A DNA stretch of 64,000 nucleotides from Streptomyces sp. SID13726 (GTDB taxonomy: Bacteria; Actinomycetota; Actinomycetes; Streptomycetales; Streptomycetaceae), in assembly GCF_010548375.1 (NCBI RefSeq), contig NZ_JAAGLY010000008.1:330216-394215 (forward strand). The letters are read 5' to 3'. Shown one piece after another: positions 42,301-52,000 of this stretch. The notes under the pieces are model-generated. The model made no database searches. It was not told the DNA's origin and saw only the letters and a program-made list of their open reading frames with translations. Position 1 is the stretch's first letter. Each line of letters opens with the position of its first letter. The translations under genes were made by a program, and so were the position numbers.

Positions 42301-42378
42301 GGCCGCGTGCCGCCGTTCCAGCGGCTCCAGACGCACCAACCCGCCCTCCAGGACGGGCCCTTCCAACCGGAATCCCAT
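42232..42378 (-). pseudogene. GNAT acetyltransferase cut by the RHS island (N-terminal fragment)
   Basis: ATG at 42376-42378 with AG-rich ribosome site (GGGGAAGG) starts a typical GNAT N-terminus: EGPVLEGGLVRLEPLERRHA then ADLAVAAE. After about 31 codons, near 42285, the similarity stops and the frame runs into RHS sequence, ending at 42232. The rest of the gene is absent, showing where the island (or a deletion) joined the ancestral chromosome. Confidence 0.7.
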
Positions 42379-42479
42379 GCCGTGCCTTCCCCTCGCAACG
42401 GCAGCAGTATGTGCGGCCACCGCGCCCGACGGGAAGCGGGTGGAGGGGGCGGCAGAGGGCAGCAGGGGGCGGCGAGCCG

Positions 42480-43748
42480 TCACAGGCCCTGTCTGAACTC
42501 CGCGAACGCCTCATGGAACCCCGGGAAGGTCTTCCGTACGCACCCCGGGTCGTCGAACGAGATTCCCGGTACCCGCAGGCCGGTGACCGCGAAGGACATG
42601 ACCATGCGGTGGTCGCCGTAGGACTTGATCTCGGTGGGGGTCAGCGCCGGTGCCGGGTGGATCTCGATCCAGTCCGGGCCCGTGGCGACCTGGGCGCCCA
42701 GAGCGCGGAGGTTCTCCGCGCAGGCCTCCAGGCGGTCGCACTCCTTCACCCGGGTGTTGGCGACGTCCTCGATGCGGACGGGTGAGGTGGCGAACGGGGC
42801 GATGGCGGCCAGCGTCGGCATGGTGTCCGAGATGTCCCGCATGTTGACGGTGAGGCCGTGCAGCCGGGACGGGCCGCGGACCGTCGTGGCCTCGGCGCCG
42901 ACGGACACCTCCGCGCCCATCCGCCGCAGTACGTCCACGAAGCCGAGGTCTCCCTGGAGCGCGCCCGTGCCCAGCCCCGGCACCGTCACCTCCGCGCCCG
43001 GCGTCAGGGCGGCCGCCGCGAAGAAGTAGCTCGCCGTGGACGCGTCCGGCTCGATCGCGTAGGTCGTGGCACGGTAGCCGCCCGGCGGGACCACGTAGAC
43101 GTCGCCCTCCCGCGCCACCTCCACGCCGAACTCCCGCATCATCGCGACGGTGATCTCGACGTACGGCACCGAGACCAGGTCCGTGACCCGGATGCGCAGG
43201 CCCCTGCGGGTCAGGGGGCCCAGCAGCAGGAGCGCCGTCAGGTACTGGGAGGACTGGCCGGCGTCCAGCGTCACCTCGCCGCCCTCCACACCCGCCGCCG
43301 TCACCGTCAGCGGATGGTGGCCCTCCGCCTCCTCGTGCCGCAGGTCCACGCCGAGGTCGCGCAGGGCGCGGGACAGGGGGGCCAGGGGGCGCCTGCGCAT
43401 CTGGGGCGAGGCGTCGAAGCGGTACGTGCCGTGGCCGGCCGCGGCCAGGGTGGGCAGGAAGCGGGCCGTCGTCGCGCCGTCCCGGCAGTACACGTCGGCC
43501 TCCGCGACCGCCGGTCCCTGCGGGCGGCCGTCCACCTGCCAGGTGTCCGGCGTACGGCCCACCCGGTACCCGAGCCGCACCAGGCCCTCGGCGAAGCCCT
43601 CCGTGTCGTCCGAGCGCAGGGGGCGTACGAGGGTGGTGACCCCGTCCGCGGCGGCGGCCAGGAAGAGGGCGCGGGCGGTGATGGACTTCGAGCCGGGCAG
43701 GGCGAGGGACCGCGGGGCGGGACGACTGTCGACGGGCATGCCCCGCAT
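42480..43748 (-). CDS. aroA: 3-phosphoshikimate 1-carboxyvinyltransferase (EPSP synthase), probable second copy
   Basis: A 422-residue EPSP synthase that joins shikimate 3-phosphate and phosphoenolpyruvate in the shikimate pathway. Family motifs: PGSKSITARALFLAA at the start, YCRDGATTARFLPTLAA, and late IEDVANTRVKECDRLEA and SYGDHRMVMSFA. The central motif is DGATTARF where most enzymes have NAGT(T/A)MRF; from memory this marks the divergent second EPSP-synthase-like gene of Streptomyces, so the housekeeping copy is probably elsewhere. Start at ATG 43748 or 43739; the choice is not decided by a ribosome site. Confidence 0.88.
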   Translation of the reverse strand: MRGMPVDSRPAPRSLALPGSKSITARALFLAAAADGVTTLVRPLRSDDTEGFAEGLVRLGYRVGRTPDTWQVDGRPQGPAVAEADVYCRDGATTARFLPTLAAAGHGTYRFDASPQMRRRPLAPLSRALRDLGVDLRHEEAEGHHPLTVTAAGVEGGEVTLDAGQSSQYLTALLLLGPLTRRGLRIRVTDLVSVPYVEITVAMMREFGVEVAREGDVYVVPPGGYRATTYAIEPDASTASYFFAAAALTPGAEVTVPGLGTGALQGDLGFVDVLRRMGAEVSVGAEATTVRGPSRLHGLTVNMRDISDTMPTLAAIAPFATSPVRIEDVANTRVKECDRLEACAENLRALGAQVATGPDWIEIHPAPALTPTEIKSYGDHRMVMSFAVTGLRVPGISFDDPGCVRKTFPGFHEAFAEFRQGL

Positions 43749-44385
43749 GATCGCCCCAGGGGCGCGTCGTATGCCGGGGCGTCCACGGGGTGGGACTCGG
43801 GGGGAGCCGTGCAGGGGAGGGGGCTCAGCCCCGGTTCACGACATCGGCCTCACACCGACCCCACCCCTCGATCACCCGGCCGCCGACCTCCGGCAACCAT
43901 CCCAGGCCACCCACCCCCTCACCGACGCCCCCTCCACCCCCACCGATCATCCGGCAACGGCGACTTCCGATCCGTCTGCACCTGGATCTCCACATACGAG
44001 TCCGCGGCGCCGGACGTGCCGGGCCAGCAGGGTGAGGAGGCCGAGGGGCCGAAGGGCTCCCGGAAGGGCCCAAGAACCCGGCTCATCCGCCCCGTTGGTC
44101 CCGCCCTCACCAACTTCGGGAAATCGGGCCGGAGCCGGGAACCCCGCCCCGCCCCCGCTCGTCCAACCCGCAAGCTGCCGGAGAGTCACCACGGTACGGC
44201 GTCGGCCTCGCTGCTGGCTGCGAACGCTGACCAACCCTCTCCTCCGTACTGCGGCCGGCAGCACGCCGTCATCGGCGCGCCCCCCTCCAACAGCGCCGAT
44301 GGCGGCCCCTTGTCCCCAGGCACACACGCTCCACCCCCACACGCTCATTCCCGCCCCCGCCCCACCCCCCGGGTTACTGTGCACT
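43749..44385. other. Intergenic region without a recognisable gene
   Basis: About 640 bp upstream of the GH3 gene. The sequence is C-rich and low in complexity (repeated CCCC, CACCCC words). One minus-strand frame (43919-44173) includes the phrase SYVEIQVQTDRKSPLPDD, which has some protein character, but no start, ribosome site or family was found. Confidence 0.45.
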
Positions 44386-44388
44386 CCC

Positions 44389-44435
44389 TTGACTGGCAGA
44401 AACTTCCCGGTTATTGGTGACTTCTCGGAAGTTTC
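44389..44435 (+). promoter_or_regulatory. Promoter with overlapping inverted repeat before the GH3 gene
   Basis: TTGACT (44389-44394) and TTATTG (44411-44416) with a 16-bp spacer form a plausible promoter. GAAACTTCC (44399-44407) and its reverse complement GGAAGTTTC (44427-44435) flank the -10 element, so a dimeric regulator could bind across it. Confidence 0.55.
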
Positions 44436-44466
44436 CTTCAGTGGATCACCTCCGGAAGGAGCGCAC

Positions 44467-46245
44467 GTGCCCTCCAGACGTACCGTCCTCGCCGCCACCG
44501 CGGGGGTCACCGCGGCACTCGCCGTCGGCGGGACCGCACACGCGGACGACAAGAGGCTCCGGTCCCTCATCTCCCGTATGACGCTGCCGGAGAAGGTCGG
44601 CCAGCTGTTCGTGATGCGGGTCTACGGCCACTCCGCCACCGCCCCCGACCAGGCGGACATCGACGCCAACCTCCAGGAGATCGGCGTCCGTACGGCCGCC
44701 GAGATGATCGCGAAGTACCGGGTGGGCGGGATCATCTACTTCACCTGGGCCCACAACACCCGTGATCCGCACCAGATCGCCGACCTGTCCAACGGCATCC
44801 AGGCGGCCTCGCTGAAGCAGCCGCGCGGACTGCCCGTCGTCATCTCCACCGACCAGGAGCACGGCATCGTGTGCCGGGTCGGCGAGCCCGCCACCCTCTT
44901 CCCGGGCGCCATGGCGGTCGGCGCCGGTGGTTCGCCGAAGGACGCGCGCGCCCTCGGCCGGATCGCCGGGCAGGAGCTCAGGGCCGTCGGCATCCGGCAG
45001 AACTACTCCCCCGTGGCCGACGTCAACGTCAACCCGGCCAACCCCGTCATCGGCGTCCGCTCCTTCGGCTCCGAACCCCGGGCGGTCGCGGCCCGGGTGG
45101 CCGCCGAGGTCGCCGGTTACCAACGGGACGTGGCCGCGACCGCCAAGCACTTCCCCGGCCACGGCGACACCGCCGTCGACAGCCACTACGGCTTCCCGGT
45201 GATCACGCACAGCCGGGAGCTGTGGGAGAAGCTGGACGCCGTGCCGTTCCGGGCCGCGATCCGCGCCGGCATCGACTCGATCATGACCGCGCACATCCAG
45301 TTCCCGGCTCTGGACGCCTCGGGCGACCCGGCGACCCTCTCCCACCCGATCCTCACCGGCATCCTGCGCGGCGAACTCGGCTACGACGGGGTCGTGGTCA
45401 CCGACTCGCTCGGCATGGAGGGCGTCCGCCAGAAGTACGGCGACGACCGCGTGCCCGTCCTCGCACTGAAGGCCGGTGTCGACCAGCTCCTCAACCCGCC
45501 CTCCCTGGACGTGGCGTGGAACGCGGTCCTGAAGGCCGTACAGGACGGGGAGCTGACCGAGGCACGGCTCGACGAGTCGATCCTGCGGATCCTGCGGCTC
45601 AAGGCCCGGCTGCGGCTGTTCGAGGAGCCGTACGTCAGCCGGGGCGGTGTCACCCGGACCGTGGGCACCCCGGCGCATCTCGCCGCGGCCGACCGGATCG
45701 CCGAGCGCACCACCACCCTGCTGGTCAACGAGGGCGGGCTGCTGCCCCTCGGCCGGCGCACCCACCGCAGGCTGCTGGTCGTGGGCGCCGACCCGGCCTC
45801 CCCGTCCGGTACGACGGGCCCGCCCACCGGCGTCCTCGCCGCCGCCCTGACCGAACTGGGCTTCACCGCCACCGCGTTGTCGACCGGTACGGCACCCTCG
45901 GCGGCCGTCGTCGCCCAGGCCGTCGCGGCGGCACGGGACGTGGACGCGGTGATCGTGGGGACGTACAACCTCACGGCGGCCCAGAAGTCGCTGGCCGAAC
46001 AGCTCGTGGCGACCGGGAGGCCGGTGGTGGCCGTCGCGATCCGCAACCCCTACGACGTGGCCCAACTGCCCGCCGTCCCGGCGTACTTGGCGACCTACTC
46101 CTGGACCGACGTCGAACTGCGGGCCGCCGCCCGGGTGATCGCCGGGAGGGTGGCGCCGCGCGGGCGGCTGCCGGTGCCGGTGCAGCGGGCGGACGACCCG
46201 GCCGCGGTGCTGTACCCGGTCGGGCACGGGCTGTCGTACGACTGA
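44467..46245 (+). CDS. Secreted glycoside hydrolase family 3 protein (beta-N-acetylhexosaminidase-like)
   Basis: A 592-residue exported GH3 enzyme. A twin-arginine signal (PSRRTVLAATAGVTAALAV, cleaved near AHA, residue 26) precedes the catalytic TIM barrel. The motif KHFPGHGDT (about residues 226-234) is the acid/base His-Asp dyad loop of the NagZ-type subgroup, and the nucleophile is the aspartate of TDSLGM (D313). A C-terminal alpha/beta sandwich domain follows. It should release terminal N-acetylglucosamine from chitin or peptidoglycan fragments. GTG at 44467 has AAGGAG at 44455-44460. Confidence 0.92.
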   Translation: MPSRRTVLAATAGVTAALAVGGTAHADDKRLRSLISRMTLPEKVGQLFVMRVYGHSATAPDQADIDANLQEIGVRTAAEMIAKYRVGGIIYFTWAHNTRDPHQIADLSNGIQAASLKQPRGLPVVISTDQEHGIVCRVGEPATLFPGAMAVGAGGSPKDARALGRIAGQELRAVGIRQNYSPVADVNVNPANPVIGVRSFGSEPRAVAARVAAEVAGYQRDVAATAKHFPGHGDTAVDSHYGFPVITHSRELWEKLDAVPFRAAIRAGIDSIMTAHIQFPALDASGDPATLSHPILTGILRGELGYDGVVVTDSLGMEGVRQKYGDDRVPVLALKAGVDQLLNPPSLDVAWNAVLKAVQDGELTEARLDESILRILRLKARLRLFEEPYVSRGGVTRTVGTPAHLAAADRIAERTTTLLVNEGGLLPLGRRTHRRLLVVGADPASPSGTTGPPTGVLAAALTELGFTATALSTGTAPSAAVVAQAVAAARDVDAVIVGTYNLTAAQKSLAEQLVATGRPVVAVAIRNPYDVAQLPAVPAYLATYSWTDVELRAAARVIAGRVAPRGRLPVPVQRADDPAAVLYPVGHGLSYD

Positions 46246-46419
46246 GGGACCCACGGAGCGCACGGCGCGGGCCGTCGTACGGCTGACGGCCCGCGGAGCG
46301 TAGTTCGCGTACGTCACGCAACCCGGGCAGTGACCCCGAAAGGCGCAAAGGACCCCACATGTCTGGCGTGGCCCCGCCGCGACGGTCACGCTGGACGGGG
46401 GTAGTCCGGGGGGATCACG

Positions 46420-47064
46420 ATGCGCGAGAAGTGTTCGGCGGGGGCGGTGTGCGCACTGCTGGCGCTGCTGGCCGCCCTGCTCACGGGGTGTACGGGGTCG
46501 GCGGCCGGCTCGGACGGCGGCGGGCGGGGCGGGGCGTCCGCCGGGGGTGTCTCGCCGTCGGCGACCCGGGCCTCCGGGTACGGCGCGGTGTTCCTCGCGG
46601 TCGACGAGTGCAGCTCCTTCGGCAAGGCCAGCTTCACCGAGGTGCCCTGCACCAGTGAGCGCGCGGCGGCCCGGGTCGTGGCCCGGCACGACGGCACCCC
46701 GGCCGACGGACCGCCCTGCCCCTCGACCACCGACTTCGTGCTGCACATCAGCGAGCAGAGCCAGATCTCCGACGAGGACGGCGACGGCGCGGTGCCACAG
46801 GGGTACGCCTGTATGCGCAACCTGGAGCCGCCGCATCCCGGAGACCCCGGGGGCGGGGGCGGACCGCGGACCATCGTCGGCGACTGCGTCTACAGCTCGG
46901 GCAGCGGCCAGGTCCGGGAGACCGCGTGCGACGGCAAGGGCGAGAGGAAACCCCAGTACCAGGTGGCCAAGGCGGTCGCCGAACGCTCCCGGTGCCCGCT
47001 GTCCACCGCCCTGTACGTCCAGCTCGGCGGCGCCCGACCGGTGGGCTGCGCCCGGCCGTTGTGA
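46420..47064 (+). CDS. Lipoprotein of unknown function
   Basis: A 214-residue exported lipoprotein. The signal peptide ends in the lipobox LLTGC (Cys near residue 24), followed by a glycine/serine-rich spacer and a domain with many cysteines (DECSSF, VPCTSE, PPCPST, YACMRN, GDCVYSS, ETACDG, SRCPLS, VGCARP). Paired cysteines suggest disulphides outside the cell. No family is recognised with confidence; spacing of the cysteines recalls septum-formation-like DUF domains. ATG at 46420. Confidence 0.8.
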   Translation: MREKCSAGAVCALLALLAALLTGCTGSAAGSDGGGRGGASAGGVSPSATRASGYGAVFLAVDECSSFGKASFTEVPCTSERAAARVVARHDGTPADGPPCPSTTDFVLHISEQSQISDEDGDGAVPQGYACMRNLEPPHPGDPGGGGGPRTIVGDCVYSSGSGQVRETACDGKGERKPQYQVAKAVAERSRCPLSTALYVQLGGARPVGCARPL

Positions 47065-47088
47065 TCCCGGCCGGGCGCAGCGGGCGGA

Positions 47089-48510
47089 CTACGGACGCAG
47101 CGTGGGCTCCCGCTCCACGTCCCGCGTGTCCAGCCTGGTGTCGAACTTCGCGAGCGGCTTGGCCGCCTCGACCGCGGGGGCGGAGACGCCCGCCCAGTCG
47201 AGGATCCGCGCCGTGGCGAACGCCTTCTGGTCGGCGACCAGGCCGGCGACGTTCGCCCCGTGGTTCATGCCGGGCGCGGTGAAGACGTAACTGTCCTTCG
47301 CTCCCTTGTCGACCCGGAACCGCTCCGCGCCCCACGGGTCGTTCTGACCGTAGACGTAGAGCATGTGACGGGCGTTGTGCCGCACCCAGTCGTCGACGTC
47401 CCGCATCACGTACGGCTGGAACCTGGTCGGGATGTCACGCGGCACGAAGGTGCGCGGCGGCTGGTAGCCGTAGCGGACGTACTTCTTCTCGATGTGCGGG
47501 AAGTGGATCGTCGGCGCGCCGAGCTGGGTGGCCGCCTGGTAGTAGTACGGCGTGTACGGCGTGAGGCCCTGGTCGGTGTAGAACGAGAACCCGGAGATCG
47601 TGTCGATCGAGTTCCAGATCTGGTCGTCGGTCGCGGTCCTCGCGTTCGGCGGGATCAGCTCGTCCTCGGCGCAGTCGGCGGCCTGGGCGTACTGCCAGAA
47701 GCCCCAGACGTAGTCGAGTACGACGGCCTCGTACGCCTTGTCGAGGCTGCCGACGGTGTTGAAGGTGAAGCCCTCGGCGGCGGCGTACTGCGCGTACTTC
47801 TTCTCCAGCGGCCCGCGCCGGACCAGGGCCTCGCGCTGCACCGCGTTCAGCCGGTCGCGGCACTCCTTGGTGCCGACCTTGGTGAAGAACCGGTCGTAGG
47901 CCGAGTCCTCGTTGTTCACCACGTCGTTGGGGGCGACGTAGGCGACGACGCCGTCCATGTCGCGCGGGTAGAAGCGCTCGTAGTAGGTGGCGGTCATGCC
48001 GCCCTTGGAGCCGCCGGTGGCGAGCCAGTTCTTGCCGTAGACCTTCTTCAGCGCCTTGAAGATGCGGTGCTGGTCGCTGGCGGCCTGCCAGATGTCCAGC
48101 TTGCTCCAGTCGGCCGGGTCGGGCCGGGACGGGGTGAAGAAGCGGTACTCCATGGAGACCTGGTTGCCGTCCACGATCCGGGTGGGCTCGCTGCGGCTGG
48201 GGTTCGTGGAGACGTTGTAGCCGCCGGTGTAGAACACCGTCGGCCGGGAGACGTCCTTGTGCAGCACCGTGATCCGCTGCTGGAACGTGCCCTTGGACGG
48301 GTGCCGGTGGTCGACCGGCTGGGTGTAGTTCAGGACGAAGTAGCGGTAGCCGGTGTAAGGCTTCTCCTCCACCAGGCTCATCCCCGGGATGGCCAGCAGC
48401 CGGTCCTTGATGTCCACCGGCCCCGGCTCGGCGGCGGTCGCCGCCCCCGCCGTACTGACGGTGCCTATGAGCACCACCAGCGTGAGAAGCCATCTGAGCG
48501 CCTTGCGCAT
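47089..48510 (-). CDS. Secreted tripeptidyl aminopeptidase, S37 (PS-10) family
   Basis: A 473-residue secreted serine peptidase. A Sec signal peptide (MRKALRWLLTLVVLIG, cleaved after AATA near 27) precedes an alpha/beta hydrolase domain. The nucleophile elbow is ATGGSKGG (S168), with the aspartate in VYGQNDPWG and the histidine in MNHGAN. This is the PS-10 family described from Streptomyces, which removes tripeptides from protein N-termini outside the cell. The gene has its own short leader; the lipoprotein gene converges on it. Confidence 0.9.
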   Translation of the reverse strand: MRKALRWLLTLVVLIGTVSTAGAATAAEPGPVDIKDRLLAIPGMSLVEEKPYTGYRYFVLNYTQPVDHRHPSKGTFQQRITVLHKDVSRPTVFYTGGYNVSTNPSRSEPTRIVDGNQVSMEYRFFTPSRPDPADWSKLDIWQAASDQHRIFKALKKVYGKNWLATGGSKGGMTATYYERFYPRDMDGVVAYVAPNDVVNNEDSAYDRFFTKVGTKECRDRLNAVQREALVRRGPLEKKYAQYAAAEGFTFNTVGSLDKAYEAVVLDYVWGFWQYAQAADCAEDELIPPNARTATDDQIWNSIDTISGFSFYTDQGLTPYTPYYYQAATQLGAPTIHFPHIEKKYVRYGYQPPRTFVPRDIPTRFQPYVMRDVDDWVRHNARHMLYVYGQNDPWGAERFRVDKGAKDSYVFTAPGMNHGANVAGLVADQKAFATARILDWAGVSAPAVEAAKPLAKFDTRLDTRDVEREPTLRP

Positions 48511-48620
48511 GCACCCTCCCCTGTGAGTACAGATGTGGCCCGGACGCTAGCGGCGCAAGTCCGGTCCGCACCAGGGGACATGGCGCTTCGATGGGGAAAA
48601 CCCTGTGAGATGTCTGTGGT

Positions 48621-49010
48621 TCAGACCCTGATCCATCCCGCCGAGTCGTACTTGCCCCGGCCCACCTCGCCCTTGATCCAGACCTTGCGCTGGCCGGCGT
48701 GGACGGTGACCGGGCCGGCGCGGTACTTGAAGTCGCCTGCGTCCTCGACCGGGCGGAGTCCGTAGACGCGCAGGCTCACGCGCATGTGCTGGCGTACGCC
48801 GGGACGCTTGGGCAGGGTGATCGCGCACACGTATCCGTCCCGCTTGTAGACGTCCAGGGTGCCGGTGTCGAACGAGAACGACTTGACCTTGCGTCCCTCG
48901 CAGGACGAGTCCGCCGCCTGCGCGGGCCCCGGCATGGCCACCGCGAGCACCCCCGACGCCGTCACCAGGGCCAGACCCACCGCCAGCCGCCGTACCGCTC
49001 CACTCTTCAC
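48621..49010 (-). CDS. Small secreted protein of unknown function
   Basis: A 129-residue exported protein with a long signal peptide (basic start then LAVGLALVTASGVLAVAMPG, cleaved after AQA). The mature part is about 95 residues, beta-rich, with two cysteines (SSCEGR, YVCAIT) likely forming one disulphide. GTG at 49008-49010 is preferred because GGGAGGGG lies 6-8 bases upstream; an earlier start (49070) would add 20 residues. Function unknown. Confidence 0.75.
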   Translation of the reverse strand: MKSGAVRRLAVGLALVTASGVLAVAMPGPAQAADSSCEGRKVKSFSFDTGTLDVYKRDGYVCAITLPKRPGVRQHMRVSLRVYGLRPVEDAGDFKYRAGPVTVHAGQRKVWIKGEVGRGKYDSAGWIRV

Positions 49011-49083
49011 TGCCGCCCCTCCCGCAGCTCTTGTGCGTACGGTTGTACGGACGTCCGACATGTGTCGCAAGGTTGCACGACAG

Positions 49084-52000
49084 TCACCGGGACACGTCGA
49101 CCGGCTCCCCCACGAAGGTCCGCCACAGTTCGGCGTATCTGCCGTCCAGGGCGAGGAGTTGATCGTGCGTACCGTCCTCGACGACCCGTCCGTGGTCCAT
49201 CACCACGACCCGGTCGGCGCGGGCGGCCGTGGTGAGGCGGTGGGCGACCACGAGGGTGGTGCGGCGGCCCGCGAGGCGGTCGGTGGCCTGGTTGACCTGG
49301 GCCTCGGTGGCGAGGTCGAGGGCCGCTGTGGCCTCGTCCAGCAGGAGGATGTCGGGGTCGACGAGGTCCGCTCGGGCCAGGGCGATGAGCTGGCGCTGGC
49401 CCGCCGAGAGGTTGCGGCCGCGTTCGGCGACCTCGTGGAGGTAGCCGCCGTCGAGCGTGGCGATCATCTCGTGGGCGCCGACCACCAGGGCCGCCGCCTC
49501 GACCTCGGCGTCGGTGGCGGCCGGGCGGCCGTAGGCGATGGCGTCGCGGATCGTGCCCTGGAAGAGGTACGCCTCCTGCGGGACCACGCCGAGGCGGTGG
49601 CGGTAGGAGGTCAGGTCGAGGGCGCGCAGGTCGGTGCCGTCGACCGTGACCCGGCCGCCCGTCGGGTCGTAGAACCGGGCCACCAGCTTGACCAGGGTGG
49701 ACTTTCCGGCGCCCGTCTCGCCGACGAACGCGACCGTCTGGCCCGGCGGGATGCTCAAGTCGACGCCGCCCAGGGCCTCTTCGTCGTCGCCGTACGCGAA
49801 GTGGACGTTCTCGAAGGCGACTTCGCCGCGCAGGGAGAGGACTTCGAGGGGCTCGTCCGCCGTCTTCGTGGACGTCGGCTCCTGGAGCAGTTCCTGGATG
49901 CGGCCGAGCGAGACGGTCGCCTGCTGGTAGCCGTCGAAGACCTGGGAGAGCTGCTGGACGGGGGCGAAGAACAGGTCGATGTAGAGCAGGTAGGCCACCA
50001 GGGCGCCGGTCGTCAGGGTCGCCGCGTCGACCCGGCCCGCGCCCGCGATCAGGACGGACGCGGCGGCCACGGAGGACAGCAGCTGGACGAAGGGGAAGTA
50101 GACCGAGATCAGCCACTGGCCCCGGATGCGCGCCTTGCGGTAGCTGTCGCTGCGCTCCGAGAAGCGCCTGCCGCCGTCGCGCTCACGCCGGAACGCCTGC
50201 ACGATCCTGAGCCCGGACACCGACTCCTGGAGGTCGGCGTTGACCAACGCGACGCGCTCACGGGCGAGTTCGTACGCCTTCACGCTCGCCTTGCGGAAGA
50301 AGTACGTGGCGACGATCAGGGGAGGCAGCGTCGCGAAGACGACGAGCGCCAGCTGGAGGTCGATCACCAGCAGGGCGACCATGATGCCGAAGAAGGTGAC
50401 GACCGAGACGAACGCGGTGACCAGGCCGGTCTGGAGGAAGGTCGAGAGGGCGTCGACGTCCGTCGTCATCCTCGTCATGATCCGGCCGGTCAACTCCCGT
50501 TCGTAGTAGTCGAGTCCGAGCCGCTGGAGCTGGGCGAAGATCTTCAGTCGCAGGGAGTACAGGACCCGTTCGCCGGTGCGTCCGGTCATCCGGGTCTCGC
50601 CGATCTGCGCGGCCCACTGGACCAGGACCGAGAGCAGGGCGAGCAGTGTCGCCGTCCAGATCGCGGCCATCGCCATCCGGGTCACGCCGTCGTCGATGCC
50701 GTGCCGGATCATCACCGGCAGGAGCAGGCCCATGCCGGCGTCCACCGCGACCAGGCCCAGGCTGACCAGCAGCGGGCGGCCGAAGCCGCGCAGCAGCCGC
50801 CGCAGTCCGTACGACTCCTCGGGTGTGACCGCGCGGCCCTCGTCGATGTCCGGGGTGTCCGTCGCCGGGGGCAACGCGTCGACCTCGGCGAGGAGTTCGG
50901 GGGTGGCGGGCGTGCCGGACAGGGCCGTGTCCTTGGGCTCCCGGTCGCCGGTCCACAGCCGGGGCGTCACCCCGCGCTCGGCGTCGAACTCGGCGTCCAG
51001 CTCGTCGCGTACGGAGGTGTCCTCCTGGACGGCGACCGGCTGGGCGTGGCCCGGGGAGACTCCGCCGAGGCCGTCGGGGTCGGTGAGGAGGCGGCGGTAG
51101 AGGGGCGACCTGCGCTGGAGTTCCTCGTGGGTGCCGACGTCGGCGAGGCGGCCGGCGTCCAGGACGGCGATGCGGTCGGCGAGGTTCAGGGTGGAGCGGC
51201 GGTGGGCGATGAGGAGGGTGGTGCGGCCCTCCATGACCTGTTTGAGGGCTTCGTGGATCTCGTGCTCGACCTGGGCGTCCACGGCGGAGGTGGCGTCGTC
51301 GAGGACGAGCAGGCGCGGGTCGGCGAGGATCGCGCGGGCGAGGGCGACGCGCTGGCGCTGGCCGCCGGAGAGGGTGAGGCCGTGTTCGCCGACCGTGGTG
51401 TCGTAGCCCTCGGGGAGCTCGGCGATGAACCGGTCGGCCTGGGCGGCGCGGGCGGCCTCCTCGATCTGCTCCTGGGTGGCGTCGGGGCGGCCGTACGCGA
51501 TGTTGTTGCGGACCGTGTCCGAGAACAGGAACGAGTCCTCGGGGACCAGCCCGATCGCCGCGCGCAGCGAGTCCAGGGTGAGCTCGCGGACGTCGTGGCC
51601 GCCGATGAGGACGGCGCCGTGGGTGACGTCGTAGAAGCGCGGGAGGAGGAGGGAGACGGTGGACTTGCCCGAGCCGGAGGAACCGACGACCGCGAGGGTC
51701 TCGCCGGGGCGGATCTCGAAGCTGAGGCCGTCGAGAACGGGCCGCTCGTGGTCGTAGCCGAAGGAGACGTCGTCGAACTCGACCGTCGCGGGGGCGTCGG
51801 CGGGAAGCTCCTTGGTGCCCTCCTTCATGGTGGGCTCGGTGTCGATCAGCTCCAGGACGCGCTCGGTGCCCGCGCGGGCCTGCTGGCCGACCGTGAGGAC
51901 CATGGCGAGCATCCGGACCGGGCCGACGAGCTGGGCGAGGTAGGTGGAGAAGGCGACGAAGGTGCCGAGCGTGATGTGGCCGCGGACGGCGAGCCAGCCG

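Noticed and set aside
43919..44173. Possible minus-strand gene fragment with the phrase SYVEIQVQTDRKSPLPDD
   Set aside because: No start, no ribosome site, no recognised family; protein-like character is too short to call.
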